64,000 bases of DNA from Clostridioides difficile (GCF_001299635.1 NZ_JRHN01000023.1:1-64000); one strand, 5' to 3'. Positions 9,471-19,244 are shown, numbered from the stretch's first letter. A program made the numbers and translations. The notes: generated by a model from the sequence alone, not told the origin.

Positions 9471-9544
9471 ATATGGATATGCTTTATTTATATGGATATG
9501 CTTTATTTATGTGGATATGTTTTATTTATATGGATACGTCTTTA
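9468..9544. repeat. Four tandem copies of a 19-20 bp unit
   Basis: The unit TTTATATGGATATGCTTTA is repeated at 9468, 9487, 9506 and 9525 with one to three changes; the last copy is 20 bp. It sits directly after the terminator in a non-coding gap (9471-9716), which otherwise shows only AT-rich sequence. Confidence 0.85.
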
Positions 9545-9716
9545 TATACAAATGTTAAATTTATATGAATGCAGTAATTTTATAAGTACTAAATTTACAT
9601 ATCTACAAGTATCATATAAATTTAAAATTTGTGTGAGTATAGCTATAGCACAAATATTATTGTTATAATTTCAAATGGTATAGCATTACTATAGTATCAA
9701 TTAGTATATAAAATAT

Positions 9717-10133
9717 TTATTTCTCAAAAATATTATAAGATATATCATATTTAGATACTGGATAAAGTTCAATTTCAACCCTAGGGTTATCCTTATCGAT
9801 AAAGTCGAATAAAAGTACTGGCTTAAGTTGTTTATCATTTTTTATTATTCCGCTTTTTTCAATACCATCACAAATACTCTTTGGATAATTATGTAAGTCT
9901 CCCATTCTCTTGTTTGGGAAGTATAACTTTAAAACAGTTATTAGATTTTCTTCAACAGTTTCTCCTTGATACTGTTGGTTTATAAAACCTGCAATCATGT
10001 TTTCATATGCTAAATACTTAGAATACTTTCCCTTTGAAGGCATCCATGCTTGACCATTTATATTATGAAGTTTAAAATTAGATTTACTAATGGGTCTACC
10101 TGGAATTGTTATTTTAATCAAATTGTTCACCAT
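9717..10133 (-). CDS. RusA-like Holliday-junction resolvase, isolated
   Basis: Up to 138 residues. It matches the RusA fold: N-terminal ITIPGRPISKSN, a K-Y-YE segment, then KRMGDLHNYPKSICDG with the spaced Asp residues of the family active site, and a closing KNDKQL. Such enzymes normally lie in prophages and resolve recombination intermediates. No phage gene is visible on either side, so this may be a relic or a domesticated copy. The start is ambiguous: ATG 10133 or GTG 10130 have poor ribosome spacing, while TTG 10121 follows GGATGGTGA well and would give the common MIKI-IPGRP N-terminus. Confidence 0.75.
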   Translation of the reverse strand: MVNNLIKITIPGRPISKSNFKLHNINGQAWMPSKGKYSKYLAYENMIAGFINQQYQGETVEENLITVLKLYFPNKRMGDLHNYPKSICDGIEKSGIIKNDKQLKPVLLFDFIDKDNPRVEIELYPVSKYDISYNIFEK

Positions 10134-10682
10134 CCTTATACAGTATTTATTATAATCTGTGGATGATTTAAAAGCAAATTCTTATTTTTAATGTTTTTGT
10201 AAGTGATAAATTTAGATATGATAAAATTTATATTGCCTATTATGAATGGTAAATTTAAAAATGTAAAATACACTATATAATTGTAAGTTGAAGTTATATT
10301 TAATTTTGTGACTATAATTTATAAGTATGATATGTATTACATTGTTGAAAACATAAAAATTATAATTATATTAAAATGGAAAATAGATGATAATTTAATT
10401 ACATGGTGAAGTTTGAGTTATATAAGTATTGGAGTAAAGTAGAGAAATCATATTAGTAAGATGATTACTGAAAAAATAGTAAAAAAAGTTTAAACTAAGT
10501 TGTTATTGTAGAATAATAAGAAATAGAGTATATAAAACAAGTTATATTAAAGGATAAATGGATATTATTATAAAGAGATGAGACTTATATTATAATTTAG
10601 CTCATTTTATAATATAGTAATAATAATTGTAGTTTTATAACCTAAATTAAACAGGTTAAATAGATTAAAAAGGAATAATTTT
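10134..10682. other. 549-bp AT-rich gap between divergent genes
   Basis: Separates the leftward RusA-like gene from rightward queG. No reading frame with a ribosome site, no strong hairpin and no RNA gene recognised. It is extremely AT-rich. Confidence 0.5.
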
Positions 10683-11597
10683 ATGAATAATAAGGAATTA
10701 AAAGAATTTTGTAATCTTATAGGATTAAAGTGTGTAGGAATAGCTGGTATAGACAAGTATGACAATCTAAAAAAGATACTTGAAGACAGACAGGAAAAAG
10801 ATTATTTGACTGGGATGGAAGAACCAATAATTGATAACAGGATTAATCCAAGAAATATAATGGAGGATGCTAATTCTATAATAGTATGTGCATTTCCATA
10901 TCATATAAATAGACAAGAAAAAATCGAAAATTCAAATTTATCAAAATATTGTCATGGAAAGGATTATCATATTGTAGTAAAGGACTTTTTACAACAAATT
11001 TGTGATTATATATCCAAAACAGTAGAGGATTTTAAATACAAGATATTTGCTGATAATGGGCCATTAGTTGACAGATATTTAGCTTATTTATCAGGTATAG
11101 GATATTTTGGAATAAACAATAACATCATAACTGATGAGTATGGTTCTTATATATTTATAGGATATATAGTAAATAATTATGAATTTGAGGAAGATAAACC
11201 ACTAGAAAAAAGCTGTTTTAAATGTGGTAAGTGTGTAAAATATTGTCCGGGAAATGCTATATTAGGAAATTATGATATGAATCCCAAGAAATGTTTATCA
11301 TATATAACTCAAAAAAAAGGAGATTTGTCAGAGGAAGAAAAATCTGTTTTAAAGAGTAGTAAAAAGGTATTTGGGTGTGATATTTGTCAAGAAGTATGTC
11401 CACATAATGTTGGAATACCAACAACTCATATTTTGGAATTTAAAGAAAATATAATAGATTATTTGGACTATGATGAGATACAAAATATTTCAAATAAAGA
11501 ATTTAAAAGGAGATATGGAGATAGAGCATTTAGTTGGAGGGGCAGAAATATAATAAAGAGAAATATGGAAATAATTTTAGATAAGTATAATGACTAA
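10683..11597 (+). CDS. queG: Epoxyqueuosine reductase-like Fe-S protein
   Basis: 304 residues; QueG-like. The N-terminal part carries the cobalamin-binding fold (DNGPLVDRYLAYLSGIGYFG). It is followed by two 4Fe-4S clusters, CFKCGKCVKYCPGNAI and FGCDICQEVCPHN, spaced as in QueG. QueG performs the last step of queuosine synthesis in tRNA anticodons. Related corrinoid-Fe-S reductases share this layout, and this protein is a little short compared with the ~380-residue E. coli enzyme, which has a C-terminal repeat. ATG follows AAAAGGA. No other queuosine gene lies nearby. Confidence 0.85.
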   Translation: MNNKELKEFCNLIGLKCVGIAGIDKYDNLKKILEDRQEKDYLTGMEEPIIDNRINPRNIMEDANSIIVCAFPYHINRQEKIENSNLSKYCHGKDYHIVVKDFLQQICDYISKTVEDFKYKIFADNGPLVDRYLAYLSGIGYFGINNNIITDEYGSYIFIGYIVNNYEFEEDKPLEKSCFKCGKCVKYCPGNAILGNYDMNPKKCLSYITQKKGDLSEEEKSVLKSSKKVFGCDICQEVCPHNVGIPTTHILEFKENIIDYLDYDEIQNISNKEFKRRYGDRAFSWRGRNIIKRNMEIILDKYND

Positions 11598-11702
11598 TAA
11601 TAAGAGTCTATTTCATATACTTTAATGTGAACTTACTTTAACACTTATTGTATCAAAGTCATATTATATCATTAACGTTAAATATGGGGAGGTGGGGGAA
11701 TA

Positions 11703-13940
11703 TTGAAATATAATAATACATCTGAAATAAATCCACTAGATTGTATACTAGGTCAAGAAAGAGCTGTAGAAGCTATGGAATTAGGTCTAAGAATAAGTAA
11801 TCCAGCCTATAACATATACTTAGCTGGTGAATCTGGAACAGGAAAAAGTACTTATGCCTTAAAGGTTTTGAATGAATATGCATCCAAAAAAAATACACAT
11901 AAAGATTGGTGCTATATATATAATTTTGAAAACCCTAGAGAGCCTATTATAGTTGAGTTAGAAAAAGGGTTTGGAAGAGAACTTAAGAAAGACATGGAGA
12001 AGTTAATTGAGAGTCTTTTAGAAGATTTTAAAAATGCGTTTGAAAGTGAAAGCTTTGAAATAGAAAAAAATAAACTTTTGGACGAATATGAAATAGAAAA
12101 AGATATGTTACTAAAGCAAATTAAGAAGTACGGAGAAGAAAAAGGATTTAAATTAAAACAGAGTAAAATGGGAATAGTCTTTATACCTTTGAAAGAAGAG
12201 GAAGATGAAAGTGACATATCTGATGAGGAGTTCTATAAGGCAAAAAGAGAACTGGAAAACATGGCTATACAGGTCGTGTATAAAATTAAAGATTTAGAAG
12301 AAATAGCTGAAAAAGCTGTTTTAGAGCTTGAAGAAGAGATAGCTAAACTTGTAGTAGAACCTCACATCAAGACATTGTGCGAAAAATATGAAAATTATGA
12401 TAAAATCCAAGCTTATTTGGAAAAAGTAAAAAAAGATATAATAGAATATATGTACTTATTCTATTTAGATGAAGATGAATTAAAAGATAAATATGATAAA
12501 GAACATTTTATTAAATATAAAATCAACCTATTTGTAGACAACGGAGGTTCAAAAAACAAAGAATCAGCACCTGTTATAGTAGAGATAAATCCAAGTCCTG
12601 CAAATTTATTTGGAAAGGCAGAATACGATTATGCAAATGGCAATATAAAGACTGATTTTACAAAACTATTATCAGGAGCATTTCATAGGGCTAATGGTGG
12701 TTACTTAGTGATTTATGCAGACCAGTTATTAAAATATACGATGTCTTGGGAAATCCTTAAAAAGACTTTGCAAACAAAAAAAGTAATATTGGAAACTCAG
12801 ACAGCAATTAAGCCAGAAAATATGCCATTAAATGTAAAATTAATATTGATTGGAAGCCACTATATATATGATATTCTATACAGATATGATGAAGATTTTG
12901 AAAAATATTTTAAAATATTCGTGGATTTTGATAGTGAAATGGATAAGAATGAAAATAATGAAGAGGGAATTGCCAGATTTATAGCATCTCAATGTGATAA
13001 GAATAATTTAAGACATTTTACTAAGGAAGCTGTTGGTGAAGTTGTCAAATTTAGCACTAGATTGTCTGGTGATTTAGGAAAATTATCAACTAAATTTAAT
13101 AAAATAATGGAAGTTGTAATAGAAGGAAGTGCATATGCAGAATTTAGAAATTCAAGATATACAGAACAGTGTGATGTTAAGAAAGCAATAAGTGAAAAGA
13201 GAAAAAGAATTAATAGGGTAGAGACACATATGGATGAATCAATTGAAAATGGATTTACTTTAATAGAGACAGAGGGAAAACAGGTTGGAGTGATAAATGG
13301 TCTATCTGTATTAAGTACGGGAGAGTACTCTTTTGGTAGAGCTTCAAGGATTACAGCAACCACTAGTCCAGGAAGTAAAGGCATAGTAAATATAGAAAGA
13401 GAAGTAAATATGAGTGGCTCTATACATAACAAAGGAGTGCTTATATTAGGCGGTTATCTTTCTGAGAACTTTGCACAGGATTTAATAATGTCACTAAATG
13501 CATATATCTGTTTTGAACAAAATTATGGTGGAATAGATGGAGATAGTGCTTCTTCGGCAGAATTATATGTACTATTGTCATCTCTTAGTGGAGTGCCAAT
13601 TAAGCAGAATATTGCTGTTACAGGCTCTATAAATCAAAAGGGAGATATACAAGTGGTTGGTGGAATAAGTGAAAAAATAGAAGGATTTTATTCTATATGT
13701 AGGACTAAAGGATTAAATGGTGAGCAAGGAGTTATAATTCCTAAGAAGAATCAGAGAAACCTTGTTTTATCAGATGAAGTTAATGATGCTATATTAGATG
13801 GGAAATTTAAGATATATACAGTTGAAAGAGTAGAAGAGGCTATAGAGATACTGACAGATGTTAAATTTGAAGAAATAAAGAAATTAGTAAAAGAAAAATT
13901 GATATCCTTTAGTAAGATACAAACTGTGTCAAAAGAATAA
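11703..13940 (+). CDS. Lon-like ATP-dependent protease (S16 family)
   Basis: 745 residues. P-loop LAGESGTGKST near residue 40, a long charged helical insertion at about 95-270, then the remaining AAA+ core. The C-terminal S16 protease domain has the catalytic Ser in GGIDGDSASSAEL (near 620) and Lys in EKIEGFY. This is the soluble LonC/Lon-like type without the N-terminal LAN domain. It probably degrades cytoplasmic proteins; no specific substrate is indicated. The TTG start lies 8 bases after GGGGAGGTGGGG, a very strong ribosome site. Monocistronic with its own terminator. Confidence 0.9.
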   Translation: MKYNNTSEINPLDCILGQERAVEAMELGLRISNPAYNIYLAGESGTGKSTYALKVLNEYASKKNTHKDWCYIYNFENPREPIIVELEKGFGRELKKDMEKLIESLLEDFKNAFESESFEIEKNKLLDEYEIEKDMLLKQIKKYGEEKGFKLKQSKMGIVFIPLKEEEDESDISDEEFYKAKRELENMAIQVVYKIKDLEEIAEKAVLELEEEIAKLVVEPHIKTLCEKYENYDKIQAYLEKVKKDIIEYMYLFYLDEDELKDKYDKEHFIKYKINLFVDNGGSKNKESAPVIVEINPSPANLFGKAEYDYANGNIKTDFTKLLSGAFHRANGGYLVIYADQLLKYTMSWEILKKTLQTKKVILETQTAIKPENMPLNVKLILIGSHYIYDILYRYDEDFEKYFKIFVDFDSEMDKNENNEEGIARFIASQCDKNNLRHFTKEAVGEVVKFSTRLSGDLGKLSTKFNKIMEVVIEGSAYAEFRNSRYTEQCDVKKAISEKRKRINRVETHMDESIENGFTLIETEGKQVGVINGLSVLSTGEYSFGRASRITATTSPGSKGIVNIEREVNMSGSIHNKGVLILGGYLSENFAQDLIMSLNAYICFEQNYGGIDGDSASSAELYVLLSSLSGVPIKQNIAVTGSINQKGDIQVVGGISEKIEGFYSICRTKGLNGEQGVIIPKKNQRNLVLSDEVNDAILDGKFKIYTVERVEEAIEILTDVKFEEIKKLVKEKLISFSKIQTVSKE

Positions 13941-13976
13941 GTTTATTATAGAATTTAATGGGTATTTATGTATAAT

Positions 13977-14012
13977 AAAAAGCAAGAACTTTAATAGGTT
14001 TTTGCTTTTTTT
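13977..14012 (+). terminator. Terminator after the Lon-like protease
   Basis: Stem AAAAGCAA / TTGCTTTT with further T residues after it. Confidence 0.8.
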
Positions 14013-14137
14013 GTGAAATATATGTAGATTGAATTTTTATTTTGTATATTTTATATATTGATGTTTATTTTTTGTTGAGATGATTAAACTATTTATAAAT
14101 AGAGTCTTATAAATTAGTATTTTAAAGGGGGATAATT

Positions 14138-15112
14138 ATGAAAAATGTAAATCTAAAAGAGATAAATGAAAAAGACATAAAAGAAAATGAAAACATAAAA
14201 GCGAACCAAGAGATAAATGAAAAAAATCTAAAAGGGAAAGAAGATATAGATAAAAAAGATATAAATAAAGTTGAACCTAAAAAAGAAATGAATAAAGCAA
14301 TTAGTAAAAAAGATAAGATAATTGATGAGAAAGATATATCAAATTTTAGTGATATTGAAGAAGATAAAAAAACTGAAACAGGCAAAAAATCAAAGAGTAC
14401 TAATTCCAATAAGAAAATACAAAAATCAAATAAAGAAACTAAAAGTAAATCTAAGAATAAGAATAAGTCAGTAAATGATAAAGATGTAAACAAGATTTTA
14501 GATGAATTAGAAAAACTATACCCAGATGCTACATGTGAGTTAAATTATGGGACAGCCTTTGAACTTTTGATAGCTACTATTCTATCAGCTCAATGTACTG
14601 ATGTAAGGGTAAATAAAGTTACATCAGAGTTATTTAAAAAGTACAATACAGCAAGAGACTTTGCCGACTTGAGTATTGAAGAAATTAGTAAAGAGATAAA
14701 AAGTTGTGGCCTTTATAAAAGTAAATCTCAAAAAATAAAAGATACATCTGAACAACTATGTGAATTATATGATGGTGAGGTACCAGATAGTTTAGAAAAA
14801 CTTGTGAAATTACCTGGCGTTGGAAGAAAAACAGCAGGAGTTGTACTTAGTAACGCCTTTAATCAACCAGCAATAGCAGTAGATACCCATGTATTTAGAG
14901 TTACCAATAGAATTGGAATAGTGGATGAGCCAAATCCTCAAAAAACAGAATTTGCACTTATGGAAGCTATACCAAAAGAAAGATGGTCACACTCACATCA
15001 TGTATTAATTTTTCATGGAAGAAGAATGTGTAAAGCTAGAAATCCAGAATGTGGAGATTGCCCAATAAAAGAAGATTGTAATTATTATAAAGAAATTAAT
15101 GAAATGAAATAA
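14138..15112 (+). CDS. nth: Endonuclease III with long lysine-rich N-terminal extension
   Basis: Residues ~112-324 are a standard endonuclease III: the helix-hairpin-helix and catalytic Lys in LPGVGRKTAG, catalytic Asp in VDTHVFR, and the 4Fe-4S ligands Cys-x6-Cys-x2-Cys-x5-Cys in CKARNPECGDCPIKEDC. It removes oxidised pyrimidines and nicks the strand. The first ~110 residues are extra: almost only Lys, Glu, Asp, Asn, Ile and Ser in a repeating KxxxEKDI-like pattern, probably unstructured and nucleic-acid binding. The ATG at 14138 has a good site (AAAGGGGG), and the extension is in frame with no better internal start, so it appears real. Confidence 0.93.
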   Translation: MKNVNLKEINEKDIKENENIKANQEINEKNLKGKEDIDKKDINKVEPKKEMNKAISKKDKIIDEKDISNFSDIEEDKKTETGKKSKSTNSNKKIQKSNKETKSKSKNKNKSVNDKDVNKILDELEKLYPDATCELNYGTAFELLIATILSAQCTDVRVNKVTSELFKKYNTARDFADLSIEEISKEIKSCGLYKSKSQKIKDTSEQLCELYDGEVPDSLEKLVKLPGVGRKTAGVVLSNAFNQPAIAVDTHVFRVTNRIGIVDEPNPQKTEFALMEAIPKERWSHSHHVLIFHGRRMCKARNPECGDCPIKEDCNYYKEINEMK

Positions 15113-15308
15113 CTTTTATCAAAGTAAGTTGTACAAGAGGGATTTTCTGATATAATAATACTTATGAAAATGTTAGATAGAAAACTATTATATATAACTA
15201 AGTAAAAATTGTTATTAATATTATTATATATAATAGTATAATATTATTGTTATTCTGTTTATAAAATAAAGTTTAATAAATTAAGAGCAATACTTAGGGA
15301 GGATAAAA

Positions 15309-15779
15309 ATGTCATTGAATATAGTATTAGTAGAACCAGAAATACCTCAAAATACAGGAAATATAATAAGAACTTGTGCAGCAACAGGTTCAACTTTACA
15401 TTTAGTAAAGCCATTAGGTTTTTCATTAGATGATAAACACCTAAAAAGATGTGGGCTTGACTATTGGGATATAGCTGATATACAATATTACGATAGCTTT
15501 GAAGAATTACAAGAAAAGTATCCAAACAGCAAATACTTTTTTTCTACAACAAAGGCTAAGCAGTCACATTCAGATGTGAAATATGAAGAAAATTGTTTTA
15601 TAGTATTTGGCAAAGAAACAAAGGGATTACCAGAACCTTTGTTGAAAGCAAATATGGATACTTGTATTAGAGTACCTATGTTGGATGTTGAAAAAGCTAG
15701 GTCACTAAATTTATCAAATTCAGTTGCTATAGTAGTGTACGAAGCTTTAAGACAAATAGGATACCCTAATATGAGGTAG
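15309..15779 (+). CDS. trmL: tRNA (cytidine/uridine-34-2'-O)-methyltransferase
   Basis: 156 residues, SPOUT fold. NTGNIIRTCAATG at the start, FGKETKGLP in the middle, and the knot-forming LNLSNSVAIVVYEALRQ at the C-terminus are the TrmL signatures. It methylates the wobble nucleotide of certain tRNA-Leu species. ATG follows GGGAGG. The downstream degV begins 34 bases later, with its own ribosome site, and is probably co-transcribed. Confidence 0.95.
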   Translation: MSLNIVLVEPEIPQNTGNIIRTCAATGSTLHLVKPLGFSLDDKHLKRCGLDYWDIADIQYYDSFEELQEKYPNSKYFFSTTKAKQSHSDVKYEENCFIVFGKETKGLPEPLLKANMDTCIRVPMLDVEKARSLNLSNSVAIVVYEALRQIGYPNMR

Positions 15780-15813
15780 TTTACCAAGCCTAAATGAGAA
15801 AGGAGCATACTTA

Positions 15814-16659
15814 ATGAAAAATCTAAAGATAATCTGTGACAGTTTATCGGACGTGCCAAAAGATTTGTTAGATAAATATGATATAGATATTGTCTCGTTA
15901 ACAGTTATATTAGAGGAAAAAGAGTATAAGGATAGAATCGATATATCTGGAGATGAATTTTATAAAAAGCTTAGAGAAGAAAATGCATATCCAAAAACTT
16001 CTCAAGCTACTTATGCCCAATTTAAGGAAGTGTTTGAGAAGTATACTAGTGAAGATAGAGAGATACTTTATATAGCAGGTTCTGCCACAGCCACAGGGAC
16101 GTATCAAAGTGCTGTAATGGCAAAAAATGATGTAGAAGGTAAAATATATACATACGACTCTAACTTGCTTTGTATGGGAACTGGTTTACTTGTAATAAAA
16201 GCAGGAGAACTTGCAAGTGAAGGAAAGTCTATTGATGAAATATTGCCTGTTTTAGATGATTTAAAAGAGAAAGCTTTTGTTATATTTTCGGTGGATACAC
16301 TAGAATATTTACAAAAAGGAGGAAGAATATCATCTACTAAAGCAGCAATAGGAAGCATATTAAATATAAAACCTATCCTAGAGATAAAAGATGGACTAGT
16401 TTCACAAATATCTCAAGTAAGAGGAAAGAAGAATGTAATTTCTAAGATGATGGACTTGATAAAATCAAATTGTGGGGATGATTTATCAGACCAAATTGTG
16501 TATATAGGATATAGTGATGATTTTAAGGAAAAAGAACAATTATCTAGGGTTATGGAAGATGAATTAAGACCTAAGGAAATTAGATTTTTCCAAATTGGTG
16601 TGTGTATAGGTGCACATGCTGGACCTGGTGTCACTGGTATCATATGTCTAAAAAAATAA
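15814..16659 (+). CDS. DegV family fatty-acid-binding protein
   Basis: 281 residues. CDSLSDVPKD at the N-terminus, TSQATYAQF, the SATATGTYQSA loop and YLQKGGRIS are typical of DegV/FakB proteins, which bind a fatty acid and hand it to the kinase FakA. No fakA gene is adjacent here. ATG follows GAAAGGAG. Followed by a hairpin terminator at 16786. Confidence 0.93.
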   Translation: MKNLKIICDSLSDVPKDLLDKYDIDIVSLTVILEEKEYKDRIDISGDEFYKKLREENAYPKTSQATYAQFKEVFEKYTSEDREILYIAGSATATGTYQSAVMAKNDVEGKIYTYDSNLLCMGTGLLVIKAGELASEGKSIDEILPVLDDLKEKAFVIFSVDTLEYLQKGGRISSTKAAIGSILNIKPILEIKDGLVSQISQVRGKKNVISKMMDLIKSNCGDDLSDQIVYIGYSDDFKEKEQLSRVMEDELRPKEIRFFQIGVCIGAHAGPGVTGIICLKK

Positions 16660-16785
16660 ATAATATTTTTTAAATTATTAGTTATTTTTTTATTAGATTA
16701 AGATAAAATATTAAATATTGATATGCTAAATTGGATTTATTTTAGATAAAATTAAGTGTTGATATATTAGATTTAGTTTTTAGGG

Positions 16786-16825
16786 AAGTGTGTAAATAGA
16801 TAAAATTCTATTGCACACTTTTTTA
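16786..16825 (+). terminator. Terminator after degV
   Basis: Stem GTGTGTAAATAGA / TCTATTGCACAC with one mismatch, then six T. Confidence 0.85.
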
Positions 16826-16930
16826 TAGTAAGATTTATTGTAAAGAGTTCAAAACAAGAGTGTAAATTATATATAAAAAATTTATAAACAGTATATAAAA
16901 ATGTCATGAAAGTATAAGGAGTGAAATTTG

Positions 16931-17935
16931 ATGCATTTAAAAAGAGTGTTGATATTGATATTAACCGTAGCAATGACAGCTGGAATGTTGGTTGGGTGTA
17001 GCAATAATCCTGACAACAATTCTAATTCTAACAAAGATAATAAAAGTAATATAACTGACAAAAATAATTCAAAAAAATCTATATCTATGATACTAGATAT
17101 TGAAGGAACAAACAATGAAGTTATGAATAATGCTGCTTTATTGGCATTAGACAATGCTAAAAAGAAACTTAATATAGATACAAATAAGGTGGAATCAGAT
17201 GATTCGTCGACTTTTTCTAATAGTATAGATATTTTATGCAATGACAATCAAGATTTAATTATAGCTGTAGGAGCTAGGTTTGCAAAACCACTGGAGAAGG
17301 TAGCTAAGAAATATCCAAAGCAACAATTTGCAATTGTAGATTATGAATATGACAAGCAACCTTCTAATATAACTTCAATTTCTTATGAAGATAATAAATC
17401 TGGATATCTAGCTGGATTAATCGCTGGAAAGATGACTGAAAGTGATAAGGTCGGTTTTATTGGTGGATTAAAGGGCTCTAGTAGAGATAAATTTGAAGCA
17501 GGTTTTAAAGAAGGTATTAAATTTTCTAATAGTAGTATAAAGGATGTTTCAATTGAATATGTGGATGTCTTTAAGGATAGTAAATCGGCTGAGTCTATAG
17601 CTAAAAAAATGATGGATAATGGGGTAGATGTTATTTTCTCTACTACTGAAGATGATTCAAAGACTGTAATAAATGCAGTTAGAGCGAAAAATAAGAAAGT
17701 TATAGCTACTAATAAAGACCAACATGATTTGGCTCCAGAAAATGTTATAAGCTCTATTGTAAAAGATTTTGAAAAGCCTACTTATAATATGATACAAAGT
17801 TTTGTAAATGGAAATTATAAAGGTGGAGAAGTTATAGAAAATACAGTTAAGTCTGGAAGTACTGGACTTGCTCCAAATAGCTCTCAAAATGTTCCTCCAG
17901 ATGTGTTAGAATATGTTAATAAGAACAATAAATAA
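16931..17935 (+). CDS. BMP/PnrA-like substrate-binding lipoprotein (first of two)
   Basis: 334 residues from ATG 16931, eight bases after AAGGAGTG. The N-terminal signal peptide ends in a good lipobox, MLVGC, followed by an Asn/Lys/Ser-rich linker, so it is anchored on the outer face of the membrane. The folded part resembles the basic membrane protein family (periplasmic-binding fold): FAIVDYEYDKQP, SGYLAGLIAGKM, GFIGG and GSSRDKFEAGFKEGI. These proteins bind nucleosides or related ligands for ABC import or sensing. No permease or ATPase gene is nearby. A close paralogue follows after 40 bases. Confidence 0.88.
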   Translation: MHLKRVLILILTVAMTAGMLVGCSNNPDNNSNSNKDNKSNITDKNNSKKSISMILDIEGTNNEVMNNAALLALDNAKKKLNIDTNKVESDDSSTFSNSIDILCNDNQDLIIAVGARFAKPLEKVAKKYPKQQFAIVDYEYDKQPSNITSISYEDNKSGYLAGLIAGKMTESDKVGFIGGLKGSSRDKFEAGFKEGIKFSNSSIKDVSIEYVDVFKDSKSAESIAKKMMDNGVDVIFSTTEDDSKTVINAVRAKNKKVIATNKDQHDLAPENVISSIVKDFEKPTYNMIQSFVNGNYKGGEVIENTVKSGSTGLAPNSSQNVPPDVLEYVNKNNK

Positions 17936-17975
17936 TCTATAGAGACTTCATGTTCTATATCAGGGAGTGAATTTT

Positions 17976-19091
17976 GTGAAAATAAAAAGACTATTGATGC
18001 TCTGCTTTGTTGTGGTGTTTACAATTTTTATATTAGCTATATGTGATTTTGATTTTGGACTTGATAAAGTAAACAAAGATAATTCTAATATAAATAGTGC
18101 TAAATCCAAACAGAGTGAGTCTAAAAGTGTATCAACATCGTCAAATAAAGATAAAGTAGATAACAAAAGTAATAATGAGGAATATGAAATAAAAGATGAT
18201 GATTCTTATGTGAGAAAAACTGTTGGAGTATTATTAGACACTGAAAACTTAAATAATGAATCATATAATAACAATGTACTATCAGCTCTAAAAAGAGCTG
18301 ATAAAGATTTTGATATTAGAATAAAACTTGAGAAACCAAAGACTTCTAAGAATTTTAAAGAAAGTCTAGAAAAACTACATAAATCTGAACCAGATTTGAT
18401 AATAGCAGTTGGAGCTAGGTTTGCAGAGTTAATTAAAGAAGATGCTACCAAATATCCAAAACAACAATTTGCGATAGTTGACTATGCTTATAAAGTTCAA
18501 CCTGCTAATGTAGTTTCAGTATCATTTCAAGATAATTCTACTGGATATTTGGCAGGTCTTATTGCAGGTAAAATGACTGATACTGGTAAAGTAGGTTTTA
18601 TAGGAGGTGTTGAGGGTTCTAGTAGGGATAAGTATGAATCTGGATTTAGGAAAGGTCTAAAAACTTCAAATAAAAATGCTGAGTTATTAGTTAAATACTC
18701 AAATGTATTTGAAAATCCTGAGTCAGCTAGAACTATTGCAAAAGAAATGAGAGATTCTGATAGAGATGTTGTATTCTCAGTTACAGAAGATGATAGTAAA
18801 AGAGCTATTCAGGTAGCAAGAGAAAATGGTGGCCAAGTTATAGCTATTAATAAAGACCAATATGATATGGCACCAAACAATGTAATAAGTTCAATTGTAA
18901 AAGATGTGGAACAACCAGTCTATGAATTAATAAAGAATGTTATAAAAGATGGTTTTCATGGAAGTAAGGTAATGGAATTTAAAATAAAAGATGGAGAAAT
19001 AGGATTGACTCCAAATAGTAGTAGAAATATACCACCAGATGTTTTAGAGTACATAAAAAAAGAGTATAACAAAGTGAAAGATACATATTAA
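17976..19091 (+). CDS. BMP/PnrA-like substrate-binding protein (second copy, atypical lipobox)
   Basis: About 371 residues from GTG 17976 (site GGGAGTG; an upstream in-frame GTG at 17967 is too close to it). It is strongly similar to the preceding gene in the binding domain (AVGARFAELIKEDATKYPKQ, STGYLAGLIAGKMTDTGK, GSSRDKYESGF). The N-terminus is a hydrophobic segment ending ILAIC, where Ile rather than Gly/Ala/Ser precedes Cys. Lipidation is therefore doubtful and it may remain as a membrane-anchored protein. A charged Ser/Lys/Asn linker follows. Probably co-transcribed with the first copy; a terminator follows. Confidence 0.85.
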   Translation: MKIKRLLMLCFVVVFTIFILAICDFDFGLDKVNKDNSNINSAKSKQSESKSVSTSSNKDKVDNKSNNEEYEIKDDDSYVRKTVGVLLDTENLNNESYNNNVLSALKRADKDFDIRIKLEKPKTSKNFKESLEKLHKSEPDLIIAVGARFAELIKEDATKYPKQQFAIVDYAYKVQPANVVSVSFQDNSTGYLAGLIAGKMTDTGKVGFIGGVEGSSRDKYESGFRKGLKTSNKNAELLVKYSNVFENPESARTIAKEMRDSDRDVVFSVTEDDSKRAIQVARENGGQVIAINKDQYDMAPNNVISSIVKDVEQPVYELIKNVIKDGFHGSKVMEFKIKDGEIGLTPNSSRNIPPDVLEYIKKEYNKVKDTY

Positions 19092-19162
19092 TAACTGTTT
19101 TAAAAGTTTATAAAAATGCACTTTATGGGTGTGAGTTAATTATAGAAAAGTCTAATTAATAG

Positions 19163-19199
19163 GTGTGTTAGCAGAAAAATTCTGCTACACACTTTATTT
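19163..19199 (+). terminator. Terminator after the BMP pair
   Basis: Long stem GTGTGTTAGCAGAA / TTCTGCTACACAC with a 3-base loop, then a T-rich tail. One of the strongest hairpins in the window. Confidence 0.9.
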
Positions 19200-19244
19200 A
19201 TTTCAAGTAAAAAATTTATCAAAAAAAAGAAAAAGGAGTAAAAA

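Noticed and set aside
12989-13432. Minus-strand reading frame of 147 codons inside the Lon-like gene
   Set aside because: It lies opposite a conserved protease domain, lacks a ribosome site, and its composition is that of an antisense shadow.
14122-14493. Minus-strand 123-codon frame opposite the nth extension
   Set aside because: Phe/Ser/Leu-rich mirror of the Lys/Glu-rich coding strand; no start signal.
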